Positions 10,801 through 20,302 of a stretch of DNA of 64,000 nucleotides are shown piece after piece. Under the pieces are notes generated by a model. It was not told the origin of the DNA. It saw nothing but the letters and a program-made list of their open reading frames with translations, and made no database searches. This DNA is from Tubulanus polymorphus. Lineage: Eukaryota > Nemertea > Palaeonemertea > Tubulaniformes > Tubulanidae. The position numbers were made by a program, and so were the translations under genes. Where the stretch lies: positions 17,039,263-17,103,262 of the forward strand of contig NC_134028.1 of NCBI RefSeq assembly GCF_964204645.1. The letters are read 5' to 3'. The first letter of the stretch is position 1; every line of letters begins with the position of its first letter.

Positions 10801-10896
10801 CCTGAAATCATTCGAGCCTATTGGGATGACCATGCCGCTAAAGTGAAGCGAAAAACTCGTAAAAATAAGAGGAGACGTCGAGAAAGAGACGACTAG
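7855..10896 (+). CDS. pol: Pol: reverse transcriptase, RNase H, integrase, chromodomain
   Basis: An uninterrupted stretch in the same frame as the protease C-terminus, separated from it only by the TGA at 7852. Counting from the ATG at 7954, RT has its YLDD catalytic motif at residues 147-150. RNase H starts around residue 290 with TDAS (296-299). Integrase has a zinc-binding HHCC module (H519, H526 or H529, C556, C559) and a D-D-E triad at D588, D648 and E684 with the canonical 35-residue spacing. A GPY/F-type motif (QWTGPYRIV) follows, and a chromodomain at about 911-962 (YYVERVIRHK...LIKWVGYDDNENTFEP) retains the aromatic positions typical for methyl-lysine reading. A basic tail ends the protein. 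Chromodomains guide integration into chromatin bearing histone marks in the chromovirus lineage. No internal damage is seen after 7855. Confidence 0.95.
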   Translation, partial: TPDELGKTDLVKHVIYTGDAAPIRKRPYRASPAMQEVIDTHVKQMLDMGIVQRSTSPWAAPVVLVRKKSPDGEVKWRFCVDYRGLNAVTRSDSFPLPRIDDLLAQVGQAAPTFFSSLDFLSGYWQVEVDEASRDKTAFITQSSLLEFKVLPFSLKSARSTFQRLTGGLLRDLVGKFCLVYLDDIICYSNSFDGHLIHLAQIFDRFRESDLRLNPKKCRFAVKTIDFLGHRISRDGIATDPEKVAAVQEWPVPTTLKELRSFLGFTNYYRRFCKGYSTMAAPLHQLTKKGVPYRWDASCQQAFDTLKQAMLEAPVLAYPIYGASPFLLYTDASDEGIGMVLAQVQDGQERAIAYAGRGLNKAEKNYSTTDRELLAVAAGVKKFEPYLRGYHFEIITDHSCLRYLQTMKTLSGRVGRIALYLEQFDYSISHHPGKANGNADGLSRRPYPISDSMEDTIDTCALEADNERPVPVNMDELQRSELQLVCLIDYLLDGTLPDDDKEARRIILQSDYFFVDDDGVLYHVDSKKKIEADGPRQLVIPKSMYAEMLEAGHDSMTGGHLGHKRTYETLRARYYWHGMYRDVENWIKSCKDCATKNQPGKPIRAPVNPIAVTGPWDRVSMDVCGPFPTTDSGNKYILVFVDYLTKWVEAFDMPNQEATTVATIFYEQIICRHGAPSVLQSDRGTNFLSKLVIEVSRLCNTPRARSSAYRPQTQVQVEHMNLVIVKALSMYCNERQTDWDEYLYPILFAYRVSPASDTSQYSPFYLTYGREPRLPMDVALLNPRDVYFDAGGFVQAMLPKLKEARKLAKANIKKAQEKMKERFDRTAVPPNFAVGDQVLLFTPKKIKRLSKKLLHQWTGPYRIVRQISPVSFILENERNQELAVSVHCNRMKHFFSTDIRPLEDDIPENPPIDKEDRDKPEEGPVLAPNDPGDQNQPANPVEPIYYVERVIRHKKEKGILKYLIKWVGYDDNENTFEPAENLPPEIIRAYWDDHAAKVKRKTRKNKRRRRERDD

Positions 10897-10937
10897 TACG
10901 TGGTTTCGAGATTACTGATTCTTGCTCTCCCTATTTT

Positions 10938-10945
10938 TCAGGATG
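10938..10945 (+). promoter_or_regulatory. Likely splice acceptor for env mRNA
   Basis: A pyrimidine tract (CTCTCCCTATTTTTCAG) ends one base before an ATG at 10943. Env of gypsy-like endogenous retroviruses is made from a spliced subgenomic RNA, so this is a plausible acceptor and it favours the start at 10943 over the one at 10922. The donor was not identified. Confidence 0.55.
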
Positions 10946-12325
10946 CAAATTGTCGTAATCTTGGTGGCCATATGGTCGTCGGCCTATTGTCTGATGCCCT
11001 CGACGGTCTTGAGGCCAAACAATGGTGTCGCCTTTCATCGGATTGGTGGAGTCCATAATGGCGACAGTGCCTGGTTTGACACGTTCGCTATACCATGGCT
11101 AGTTGTTAATGACCCCCCGAGTAAAGGCTTGCGGCTACGCTGTTCTCTTGTCCAGCCAGAACTTCGTTCTCACTGCTCCGGCTATTTGGAAATGTTTCGT
11201 GAGGCGCATCGCCTACAGTTAGACACGTTGACCCATATCAGGGGACAATTGGCTGATATGAGACAAATGATACCTGATGCTGCAGATACCGACTCACGAA
11301 AGAAACGACACGCCAGTGGGCGCAGGGTCAAACGTGCACCACTTTCATTTATCGGATCGATTTCGTCTTCCTTGTTCGGTACTGCTACCGAAGATGAAGT
11401 TCAGCAAGTAGAAAATCACGTCGAAAAAATAGTCAAGTTGAATTCGGATCAAATCACCCACATACAGGGGACACTCTCTTCATTTATTAACGCGACTGAC
11501 AAACGAATCAGCAGCCTGACCTCTGCATACGTGGCCAATTCAAAAGAACTTAAATCAATTCGAACGACACTGCTAAAGCAAAGTGTCGATGCGAGTATGC
11601 TAGCATTAGCGTCTGACATGACAATAAGAAATATCATCCTAGTGGAACGACTGACGGCAGTTTCCAGTGAGTGGTTGCAGGGGGTTGAAAAGTTATTGGA
11701 GGGATATTTGCCTAGAGCCCTGGTTAATCCAAAAATGGTTTCGAAGGTTCTTGACGATGTGTCCGAAAAATTAAATAGGATGCATTCTGGGTTTTCAATA
11801 GCTAATAGGGATGTAGGCTATTATTACATAGTTAAGGATGTGTGCTTTACTAAGACCGATAAATTTGTTTACATATCAATCAAAATCCCCTTGCAATCTA
11901 GTCAGACATATTTTGATTTATACTCGGTTGTCTTAATGCCAGTGCCAATAAACGCAACGTCCTATAACACTTCAATGATTGTTGGTACAGCCCCTTATTT
12001 TGGCGCTACTAGGGACGGTAGTTACTACACTGAAATGGGTCACGATATATTTGCTACTTGTCATGTAACCGATGTGATGACTTGCCGGCAGCGCGTGTCC
12101 ATGCGCGAAGCAACCGTAGAATCATGCCTGAGTAGCCTTTTCTTCGATAAACCCTCACAGGTGCTAGCATTATGCCACATACGGTATGAGGTCCAGGGCC
12201 TGGCCGAACTGGCAGTCGACGTAGGGGATGGCTACTTTGTTGTTTCAGGCACTGACGATTTTTGGACTCTCGCCTGCCCTGGCAAGTTACCAAAAGCAAT
12301 AAAAGCATGTCGTTTTTTTGGGTAA
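10943..12325 (+). CDS. env: Env-like glycoprotein, N-terminal part, F-type fusion protein
   Basis: This is an envelope-like glycoprotein of the class shared by insect errantiviruses and baculovirus F proteins, expected on the cell surface. After the ATG at 10943 comes a hydrophobic signal peptide (IVVILVAIWSSAYC). A furin-type site RRVKR ends near residue 138 counted from 10922, with a second basic cluster RKKR just before it, and is followed by a hydrophobic segment (PLSFIGSISSSLFG) as in the fusion-peptide region of this family. A long heptad-rich region and several N-glycosylation sites follow. The frame ends at 12325, where coding sense passes to a different frame around a run of seven T (12313-12319). 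The break could be a mutation or a homopolymer miscall. Confidence 0.75.
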   Translation: MQIVVILVAIWSSAYCLMPSTVLRPNNGVAFHRIGGVHNGDSAWFDTFAIPWLVVNDPPSKGLRLRCSLVQPELRSHCSGYLEMFREAHRLQLDTLTHIRGQLADMRQMIPDAADTDSRKKRHASGRRVKRAPLSFIGSISSSLFGTATEDEVQQVENHVEKIVKLNSDQITHIQGTLSSFINATDKRISSLTSAYVANSKELKSIRTTLLKQSVDASMLALASDMTIRNIILVERLTAVSSEWLQGVEKLLEGYLPRALVNPKMVSKVLDDVSEKLNRMHSGFSIANRDVGYYYIVKDVCFTKTDKFVYISIKIPLQSSQTYFDLYSVVLMPVPINATSYNTSMIVGTAPYFGATRDGSYYTEMGHDIFATCHVTDVMTCRQRVSMREATVESCLSSLFFDKPSQVLALCHIRYEVQGLAELAVDVGDGYFVVSGTDDFWTLACPGKLPKAIKACRFFG

Positions 12326-13556
12326 AATTGGGTGTGCATGTGCATTGCGTGGATCAAAATTTTTTGTGCCCGGTAGAATTAACAAATGTATTAACCAAGA
12401 CACGGTGACCATTGCGCACGCTGTTAATTTACCGGTCCTACATAGTTTCTTTTCAAAGAATGTAGTGTCCAACGTTACTGGAGCAACAATGTTCCAGGGA
12501 ACGCCATACGCACCGCTGCCTAGTCTGGATTTCAAGGCTAATAACTGGTCAAAAGTGGACACAAAATTTAGCATGGATTTCAAAAAGTTAGCAAGAACCG
12601 TTAAAACTGACGCTAAACTGTACCGATCGCAAGCAGACGCTTTATTTGATCATTCTGAACCTGTTATTTCGTCTGGAACCGGTACAGGGTGGCTCACTTG
12701 GCTTGCTATTGGTCTCTCGGCGGGCAGCATGTTGCTCTCGATATTTGTTTTACTTAAGTCGCAAGGATCCTTATCAATTCTGGGAGCAGGACTTCTTCCG
12801 ACCGCTGAGGCCATGGTGACTGTTCACCCCGCTATTCATGATTTACAGCGAGGGGGCTGGAATAATACAGTCATTCGGGAAGTTGTCATGGCTAAAAATG
12901 TGCGCGTCGATGTCGTCCTGTTCTTAGTTATTGTAGTAGGTATAGTTATAATTGTGTTCCGACCTTTATTGCGTGCTATGTGCTACAGGTGCCGACACTG
13001 TTTGCCTGCACCTTGTTCACCGGGAAAATATCCGGTTAGGCTAGCCATAAGGCTTAAGAATGGAATTCAGACATTGGACTTGCCTCTACTAACATTGTCC
13101 GGTTGTGAAACGAGATGTCGTTTTGAACCTCCAGCTCTCACTAAGGTTGCATTACGGGTCATTTGTGGAGTCGCCCGCTTGAACTTAACCTGGCAGACTA
13201 AGCAACTGACTTGTTCGCAAGGAACGATGTACAATCTGCCGACGTCTTGCTCGGTGCCCCTACGGGTTAGTCTTTTCACGATGAGACAGCTCGTATCAGT
13301 TCCGAGTAAGGTAGTGGTTGTCACGGTGTATCGTTGTTTTAGTACTGAATTACGAGAAGCGACTCAGCTGACAGTTTCGTCAGTGGAGCCCGAGATCGTA
13401 GTAATAGATGATGAGGCCCAGACTGAACGTGGGACCGGTGTACTGGCACTCACAGCTCCTCCTTGTGATGGGCTATTGCCTCCGGATTATTCGGTAGGAA
13501 TTCCCAGGAATTCTATGTTGGCTGATACCAGTAGACTGTATCCACATTTGTATTGA
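12318..13556 (+). CDS. env: Env-like glycoprotein, C-terminal part with membrane anchor
   Basis: Continuation of the envelope-like protein in another frame after the poly-T break. It contains an ectodomain remainder with cysteines, a membrane-type segment (GWLTWLAIGLSAGSMLLSIF), an intervening stretch, and a second strongly hydrophobic segment (VVLFLVIVVGIVIIVF). A long tail of about 200 residues with many Cys and Val follows. The tail is unusually long for a gypsy-type env, and I do not recognise a domain in it. It could be a separate accessory protein fused to env or translated on its own. Confidence 0.6.
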   Translation: MGKIGCACALRGSKFFVPGRINKCINQDTVTIAHAVNLPVLHSFFSKNVVSNVTGATMFQGTPYAPLPSLDFKANNWSKVDTKFSMDFKKLARTVKTDAKLYRSQADALFDHSEPVISSGTGTGWLTWLAIGLSAGSMLLSIFVLLKSQGSLSILGAGLLPTAEAMVTVHPAIHDLQRGGWNNTVIREVVMAKNVRVDVVLFLVIVVGIVIIVFRPLLRAMCYRCRHCLPAPCSPGKYPVRLAIRLKNGIQTLDLPLLTLSGCETRCRFEPPALTKVALRVICGVARLNLTWQTKQLTCSQGTMYNLPTSCSVPLRVSLFTMRQLVSVPSKVVVVTVYRCFSTELREATQLTVSSVEPEIVVIDDEAQTERGTGVLALTAPPCDGLLPPDYSVGIPRNSMLADTSRLYPHLY

Positions 13557-15149
13557 AATTAAAATTTAAATATTATGACGAGGGCGCGCGGGTGCGCTCC
13601 GTGTCAAAATTGAATTAGTTGTATTATAAGTCGTAAGTATAATCTAATTAATAGTTGAATCAGGATGCGTATGTCCTGTTGAATTATCGGAAAGTTTTGA
13701 TTTATAGTAGTAAGTGATTAAGATATCATTACATAAGAAATATGAAAATTTAGAATCATAATACTTAGTTCGTGAGTGAACTCATGGCCTGGTCATGAGT
13801 TACGGAAATAAGGATAATCGTGACAATTGCTGATATTAATAATTGTAATTGACATGACATCGGCTTTAGCCTGACTAAGTATCCGGTACTTATTATCGAT
13901 AGTTTAAAGAAAAGTCATTAATTATTATTGCGAAAAAAAAAGTTATTGTTAATAATAACAATGAAACAAATACTGTTTGAATAAATACTGTTTGTTCGTA
14001 TATGTTTGAATAATCTCTGTATTATTATGATATTAATTGTAGGATACCCGTATCGGATGTGTTGGAATGAGACCGCCGAAGATACGATAGCACTAAGATG
14101 GAAGAATGCCTTCTTCTGTCAACCGCAATAGATGTTGATGGGTACCCCCTGATAGTGACCATATGGAGATGGGGACTTGTTGGGAGGTATCCTGAAACTC
14201 TATTCGATGCAACTGATAGTTTGAAAAACCAGCAACTGGTATGCTCTGGCCGAGATGGGTGATATTAATTCACCGATTCGTCAATTAACGAGGAAAAAGG
14301 AACAACTATATACAGCCTTCAACAACGATCTAGGGCGTTGCCGTTTCAACGGGATGGAATCATGCTCGATGATTAGTCATGCGATTCTGGCCATTGTTAG
14401 TGGTGTTTGTCACTCTCGAAGACCTGTTATATACTCACAAACTTAAGTGATGAAGGGTGGACAAAGACACCTGGCCAATGCGATACGAAATATGATGAAA
14501 AGTGATAATTTCCGTAGAAATTTTAGCGGAGTAAAGCCGAGTGTGTTCAAGATGGCTCCCGTGTAGTTACATTAACATTCGATGGAATGTTGTTCGCTCA
14601 AGCCGTAAGATGCGAATACATTACTGTTCCGTTTCTATATTAACTGTGGAGAAAAGACTCCGATATAGTAACCGTAGTACTATAGCGTCTATGAATAGCG
14701 AGCAAGTATCAGCTGAACATAAATGCGTTTTGCCGTACTATCAACGTAGCAGTACGCGCTGCGAGGAACTGCGGTGGATGACGTCATTCGTCCGTCCATG
14801 ACGTACCTTGTTGTGTCTGGTAGCTGTTGCGTCACTTTGCAGTAAATTCTAAACTCAAACTGTGAACTGTTTTGTGCTTAACTTTCGACTGTTTAGTGTG
14901 CGGGGACAGCGGTCTCGAATGAACTTTTTTCCGATTGGGTATCCAGAACTTTAAATGCGGTTTTATGATAACTATATCATGAACTTTAATATGCGTTGTA
15001 GTGTCGAACTCTAAGAAATAGTTACTCGTTATAATGAATTGTATACTAATGTTCTTTTTCAGGATTTGTTCTAGAGGTATCAGCGGGATATTCACTAGTT
15101 GGTTTAAATTCAAAATTTTGGGACGAAATTTAAACTGGATAGGGAGTGT
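13557..15149 (+). other. Retrotransposon 3' untranslated region with polypurine tract
   Basis: About 1.6 kb between the end of env and the 3' LTR, AT-rich and without a supportable gene; the short frames here have no recognisable content. The last bases before the LTR, ACTGGATAGGGAGTGT, form the purine-rich primer for plus-strand synthesis. Confidence 0.7.
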
Positions 15150-16402
15150 TGATCCACAGCTAGATTTTCGTAGTATTTGAAAATATTTCGTAGTATTTAG
15201 AAATGTTCTTAATGTTGTTTCCGTATGCGTAGGGGTTACGTTAAAGCCGTTAGACAAGAACGTAATAGTAGTAAGAATTACGAAAGTTCTTGTTTGATGC
15301 TTTCATCTACCAACGCAAACCATAAATCAGTCTATAAACAACAATTCTTTCTCGGTTCTTCTGCTGTGAGATCTGGCAAACATTCAGAAAATCTTTATAT
15401 AAAACTTTTAAATAGTTGGAACCATATTTGGTTGGGTCGGAACAATGGAGTGTATTTATAATGAGGCTCGTGAAGGGATCACGCTGATACTTGATGATAT
15501 TCCCGGCTACTTTCCGTAAAAGGAAAAACCGGAAGTTTAGGAAGATGTGGTTGTTTTGCTTATCCTGTATTAAAATAGAATTAGTTAAATTGTAGATAAA
15601 ATAATTAGTATAAGTATTTCAAATAATTTAAGAATTGATAATCAATCACAATGTATTCCGAATCGTAGTTAATTATAATAATTAAAAAAGAAACAATGAA
15701 TTTGTACTGTAATTAGAAAAGAAAACAAAGTTTTGAAAAGATATTTAATTTGAGTAATCTAGATGTTGTTTAAGAACAAATTGTTAATAATCGCTAATGT
15801 TTTAGAAAAATTAATTTGTGTTAAATGTTAAAACTAGCTGTCTGAAGTTTCTGTTGTCTGTATGCGCTCGTTGGTAATTCACAGACAATAGCTGCTCTCT
15901 CAACAACGACAAGCAAGGAGTGAGTAAATCACAACGCGTCATGACAGGAGGGTTGGAAGGAAATAGTGAGTTTAGCAAATCAGTTTTGAAAATAATTTTA
16001 GATCAGCAAATCATTAAGGCCACATTCTATATGACCAAAACAGTAAGGTTGCTGCTCCTTGCCAAAAGTCGAGTAGGAGAGTCGGTATTCTAAGAATGCC
16101 GATTCTTTCTATAAAAGGGATCCGCATCTTGAGAGAGCAGTCAATCGGGAGAATCTGTACCTTAGTAAGACGAGTGTCGACAGCAGGACAGGAGAAGCTT
16201 CGGAACGATAGGGATTCATATACAATAGGGATTAGGAAAATCATTCTTTGTTCAAGGTAAATAAAATATATTATCTTCAATATTATCATCCGGTATTTCA
16301 ATTTATTTATTCGGATTTGTGCACGGACACGTTCTCTCGCCAGGGCCTTACTCAAGTATTTTATAGATAACGATTAAAGAGAGGATTGTGACCGGTGTAT
16401 CA
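15150..16402 (+). repeat. 3' LTR
   Basis: A 1253-bp direct repeat of 2859-4106, starting TGATCC and ending TATCA, followed by the ATAG target duplication. The differences from the 5' copy are scattered substitutions and a few small indels, for example near 15246 and 15757. Confidence 0.95.
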
Positions 16403-16406
16403 ATAG

Positions 16407-16798
16407 GATCATTTGTGTTTTGGGGAATGACAGACCTGTCATTCCCCAACCTGTGTTCAAGTGGTCTTGCCATAAGCTGAAAATCTAAGATATATATCGG
16501 TATATTAAAAAAAAGTATGAATGTATTTTTCTGCTACACATTCGGGATTCGAACCTAATAGCACTTAAAAGTAAATCCTGGGGCTATCAAAGTTCACTGT
16601 TTCATATTCGGTATGCTGTAACTTACTCGGCAAACAATAACCCAGCGACACTTTAATCATCAAAGTTCATGTCGTAACGCTTGAAATACGACCAGTAATT
16701 TTCGGGTTTCGAACCTGCTTATAAGATGAACCAGCGTAAATAAGATCAATATTTTTACGGGATTCGAACCTAATGGAAACTATAGCGACTATTAGTCA
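16407..16798. other. Non-coding spacer with B-box-like motifs
   Basis: No gene is seen. Three antisense B-box-like motifs occur near 16545, 16699 and 16757 (forms of GGGATTCGAACC), the same motif that recurs in the retrotransposon leader and elsewhere in the window. A short inverted GGGAATGACAG / CTGTCATTCCCC lies at 16422-16448. Confidence 0.5.
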
Positions 16799-17052
16799 TT
16801 AAAGGTCCTATGACCTCTGATTTGGAATTTCCCCTTTTTTGGTATCGATAAACTAAGTAGACACCCCTTTACTACTCAGTGTCACTATTTCTTATGTTTG
16901 CGCGAACATATTCGGAAAAATCGGGTCTTAAAATACTTTACTCGCACATATCCATAAAAACTAGTTCATTTTTTGGCCACTACTCACGGTGTGGCGCTTT
17001 AATTTTGTGACGTAGGTTCCGACAAACTTCATTCAGACTTTCATTACAGATA

Positions 17053-20000
17053 ATGAAAGAATTGTTTCCAACTACGCAGAGCACGAGTACGTTCACTATG
17101 GAGGAACAGGACACCGCGTCTCGTGATGATGATGATGATGATGATATATTGATACCGTTCTCAAGTCCTGTTACACCACCTGCTATCACCAAACCTAAAG
17201 CAATCTTCAACCCTGACGATTATGCCCTACCAATCCGTACCTTTGGAACACAGACATTAATTGTAAGTTTTTATCAAGCTTTTGTTTCGTAACAGTCGTA
17301 GAAATTCAGTTTTCCTTTCATTAAAAATTTATGAAAAATAATCTTTATAGGAACGTCGTCATACTGCAGTACAGTATGATGCGAGTTATTTTAGAGCTGA
17401 AGCTGATACCCAAACAGAGAGTAGGCCTACCAGTACAACATCTGTTATCCAGTGCGAGCTCTTATGTGACAATAATGAATCGGATGAATCGGACATGGAA
17501 TGTGAGGATAATGAGGAAGAATATTTGGATCCAACCTGGAATCCTGATGATTTTAAGTAAGTATATAAATGTTTACCTAACCCTTTATTTGGAAACGTAA
17601 GGCTGAAACACTAGTTTTAATTCTCAAGGAATACTTATGATATTCAATTAATACATACAGCTAGTGAAACTAAAATCATGAATCATTTTAGATTCTAAAA
17701 ATTTTTTACAGAGATGACGGAGATGATGAAGAGGTTACGACATACTCAGTATCAGTAGCCGATGATCCACTCACGGAGGCAAAATTTCTCTGTTTTGAGT
17801 CAGCAGTGTTGTCTCTGCTGACTATCTGTACGATCTGCCTGTCACCATGTCAAGTAACGAAACGTTCAGTATCTGGATCAGCCGTGAAGTACCAGACAGT
17901 CTGTAGTGGTCCCGATTCGCATGTTAGGGAATGGTCTTCACAGCCAGAACATCAACGGATGGCACTAGGAAATTTACTTGCTGCTGCGGGTGTCTTCTTC
18001 AGTGCTCTGAGCCCAAGTAAGTTCTTCACCATGTGCCAAAGTCTGAACATCAAGATGATAAACTTGCGCCATTTCTTCAGACTACAACGGAGTTACCTGA
18101 GTTTGGCTATCTATAATGTTTGGACTCGGAATCAGAAGGTAATGGTGACGGAATTACAGAAGCGAATAAAAAGACGAGAAACAAGCTATCGCTAGGTGGA
18201 GATGGACGCTGCTGTTCACCGGGCCATACAGCAAAGTATGGTTCGTACTCGATCATCGATATGGAGACCCAAAAAATTCTGGACTTTCAACTCATTCAGG
18301 TAACTCAGGATATCTCAGCTATGTGAAACTCTAACAAGATGTTGAGGTAATTTTTAAACATTCTTAAGGTGAAACCTGATTTTTTATTCATTGTTTTTTT
18401 TTGTAGAGCAACGAAGTAAGAAGTTCAAATTCAATGGAGTTGGAGGGATTCGAACGATGCATGGCATTTTTGAAAGAAAATAAACTGGGAGTTAAAGATA
18501 TTACCACCGATCGTCACGTTCAAATAAAGAAATATTTACGGCAGAAAATGACAAATGTTACCCACTTCTTTGATGCATGGCATATATCAAAAGGTATTCA
18601 ATTTGCAGATATGATAATTAGAATTGTCGAGTCGAGAAGATACACAATATCCATGTAAGATGAATAACGAGCAACGTTTTGGCTAATAAGTAACTATTAG
18701 CCATCATCAGGCGTACTGATGATGGCTAATAGTATTTAGCCGAAACGTTGCTCGAAATATATACAATTTACAATAGAACTTTTTATTTTTGGCTGAATCT
18801 ATTGTGGGATTTCTCTCACAAAATTTTAATTAAAAGGTACCAGGTTTTGGATAATTACATGTATGATTTTATTTAGGAGAAGTAAAGCAACTCGAAAAAG
18901 CAGCAAAACAGAAAAAATTCAAGAGTGTTGCAGAGTGGACAAAGTCAATTTCAAATCATCTCTACTGGGTGGCCTCAAGCAGTGAGGGTGATGCAGAAAT
19001 GGTGTTAGCGAAATGGAAGTCAATTGTCAACCATGTCGTTGATAAGCATGACGGACATGGCGAGAAATTTAAACAATGCGAACACGGCGATTTGGAGGAA
19101 AGAAATTGGCTCAAGTCAGGTTAGTGTGTCTGACAGTATGAAGATTTCTTATCTAGAAGATGTTTGGAGTTATAAGACTGTATACTCCAAGGAAAATGTT
19201 AAAATAATTTTTTCAAAATCTATGTATGATACACAGAATTGGTGTAAGACTGAATATTGAGATAAAAATTAATTGAATATGAAGTTATTTTGGTCGAGTA
19301 TGTCTGATATCTAAGTAGCTCCATCTGATGGGATAGCTGGTACCCTATGGTTTTGATATGGAAATCATTACAAATCTGAATAAATTTTGAAATTTCAGGA
19401 GTTTTTACCTCCAAATAAGACGACTGAGTGAATACATGCATTCAATTTTCTTTTTCTCATATCATTATTCGTTTTAGGTTCTGCGTGCCACAAACTGCTC
19501 AAAGACATTGTCTTAAAACGAAATCTCCTGGCAGATATTTGACAAGTAGCCCCAAGTTCGCAAACATCCGCCTTGGAGTCCGACCACAAAATTGTGATAT
19601 ACTTTGCCCCAAAATCGATGCATTTCTTCTATGATTCAATGTTGTCAAGGTAAAGAATTATTTAGTTATATATCAAATATTCGTTTGTCAATGTTTACCC
19701 AAAATTGTTCATTGTGGCATCCATTTTCAGGCTTCAGCTCTCAGCTATGCACTTTAATGAAAACAGTGTTCGCGAACAGGCAGTTGACAAATCTGGCAAT
19801 CCACAATTCAAATTGTCGTATCCAAAGGCTCGTCATGGTGCACCAGTAGCGAAAGAAGTGAAAGTCCCAATAACCTACTGTGAGTTTTACTAAATTTCTA
19901 TTTTTTGAAAAATGCTGCAACATCTCTTTACAGAAACTGTTTCTGATTTTGAATGCACACTTAATTCAATTTCAGATTATTTGTCCGACTGTATGAATGA

Positions 20001-20181
20001 GGTGATAAGATTAAGAATGGAACACGAGAATCATCAGGCAGCTTCTAGAGCATGGAAGGAAATAAGTGTGGCAAGTGAGAAGGGAAATGTTGTGGATAAA
20101 TTTGATCGGACTGATATCGTGAAAGAAGAAGTCGTTTTAGCTCATGTTAGCCGATTTAATCTACCTGTGAAATCTAAGTAA
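17053..20181 (+). pseudogene. K1 transposase, eight exons, frameshift and nonsense
   Basis: Exons inferred from in-frame GT/AG junctions are 17053-17262, 17351-17556, 17712-18299, 18407-18593, 18877-19119, about 19479-19650, 19731-19879 and about 19976-20181. The N-terminus is acidic (a run of seven Asp, then a Glu/Asp-rich exon). The core has cysteine pairs and a GDGRCCSPGHTAKYGSY motif, then ITTDRHVQIKKY, FFDAWH and an LE..H motif. GDGRC, TDRH and the late LE supply a plausible D-D-E set, which is inference. The reading frame shifts by one base between about 18120 and 18190, and a TGA stands at 19540-19542 in a CAA-preceding position consistent with CGA to TGA decay. No THAP domain is visible upstream of 17053, unlike K2. 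The product is therefore probably inactive. Confidence 0.75.
18668..18757. repeat. Foldback hairpin in a K1 transposase intron
   Basis: Two inverted arms of about 40 bases (GAGCAACGTTTTGGCTAATA ... ctatt...CCGAAACGTTGCTC) meet around ATCATCAGGCGTACTGATGAT. It lies inside an intron of the transposase and resembles a small foldback element that could fold in RNA. Confidence 0.8.
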
Positions 20182-20302
20182 AACACAAAGACATCTTAAC
20201 AATGCATAGATCGGATTTATTATGTAATTATACAATGTACAAAAATGATATGGCAAATACAACATTTTATATATAAATCCCTTTTACTTGTCATCCACGA
20301 AC

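Larger units (their letters stand above)
2859..16402 (+). mobile_element. Complete Ty3/gypsy-type LTR retrotransposon with chromodomain and F-type env
   Basis: The element is about 13.5 kb. Both LTRs begin TGATCCACAG and end GTGTATCA. The flanking bases are ATAG on both sides (2855-2858 and 16403-16406), a 4-bp target duplication. The order is LTR, primer-binding site, gag, acidic ORF, protease, RT, RNase H, integrase, chromodomain, env, purine tract, LTR. RT-RNaseH-integrase order is diagnostic of Ty3/gypsy. By eye the LTRs differ at roughly fifteen positions in 1.25 kb, so the insertion is young. Despite that, gag, protease and env each show a frame break and a TGA lies ahead of RT. It is large for the group, mainly because of env, long LTRs and the extra ORF. 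Confidence 0.95.

Noticed and set aside
14832..15257. 141-codon minus-strand ORF across the 3' LTR border
   Set aside because: It spans the untranslated region and LTR start, with no domain; likely chance.
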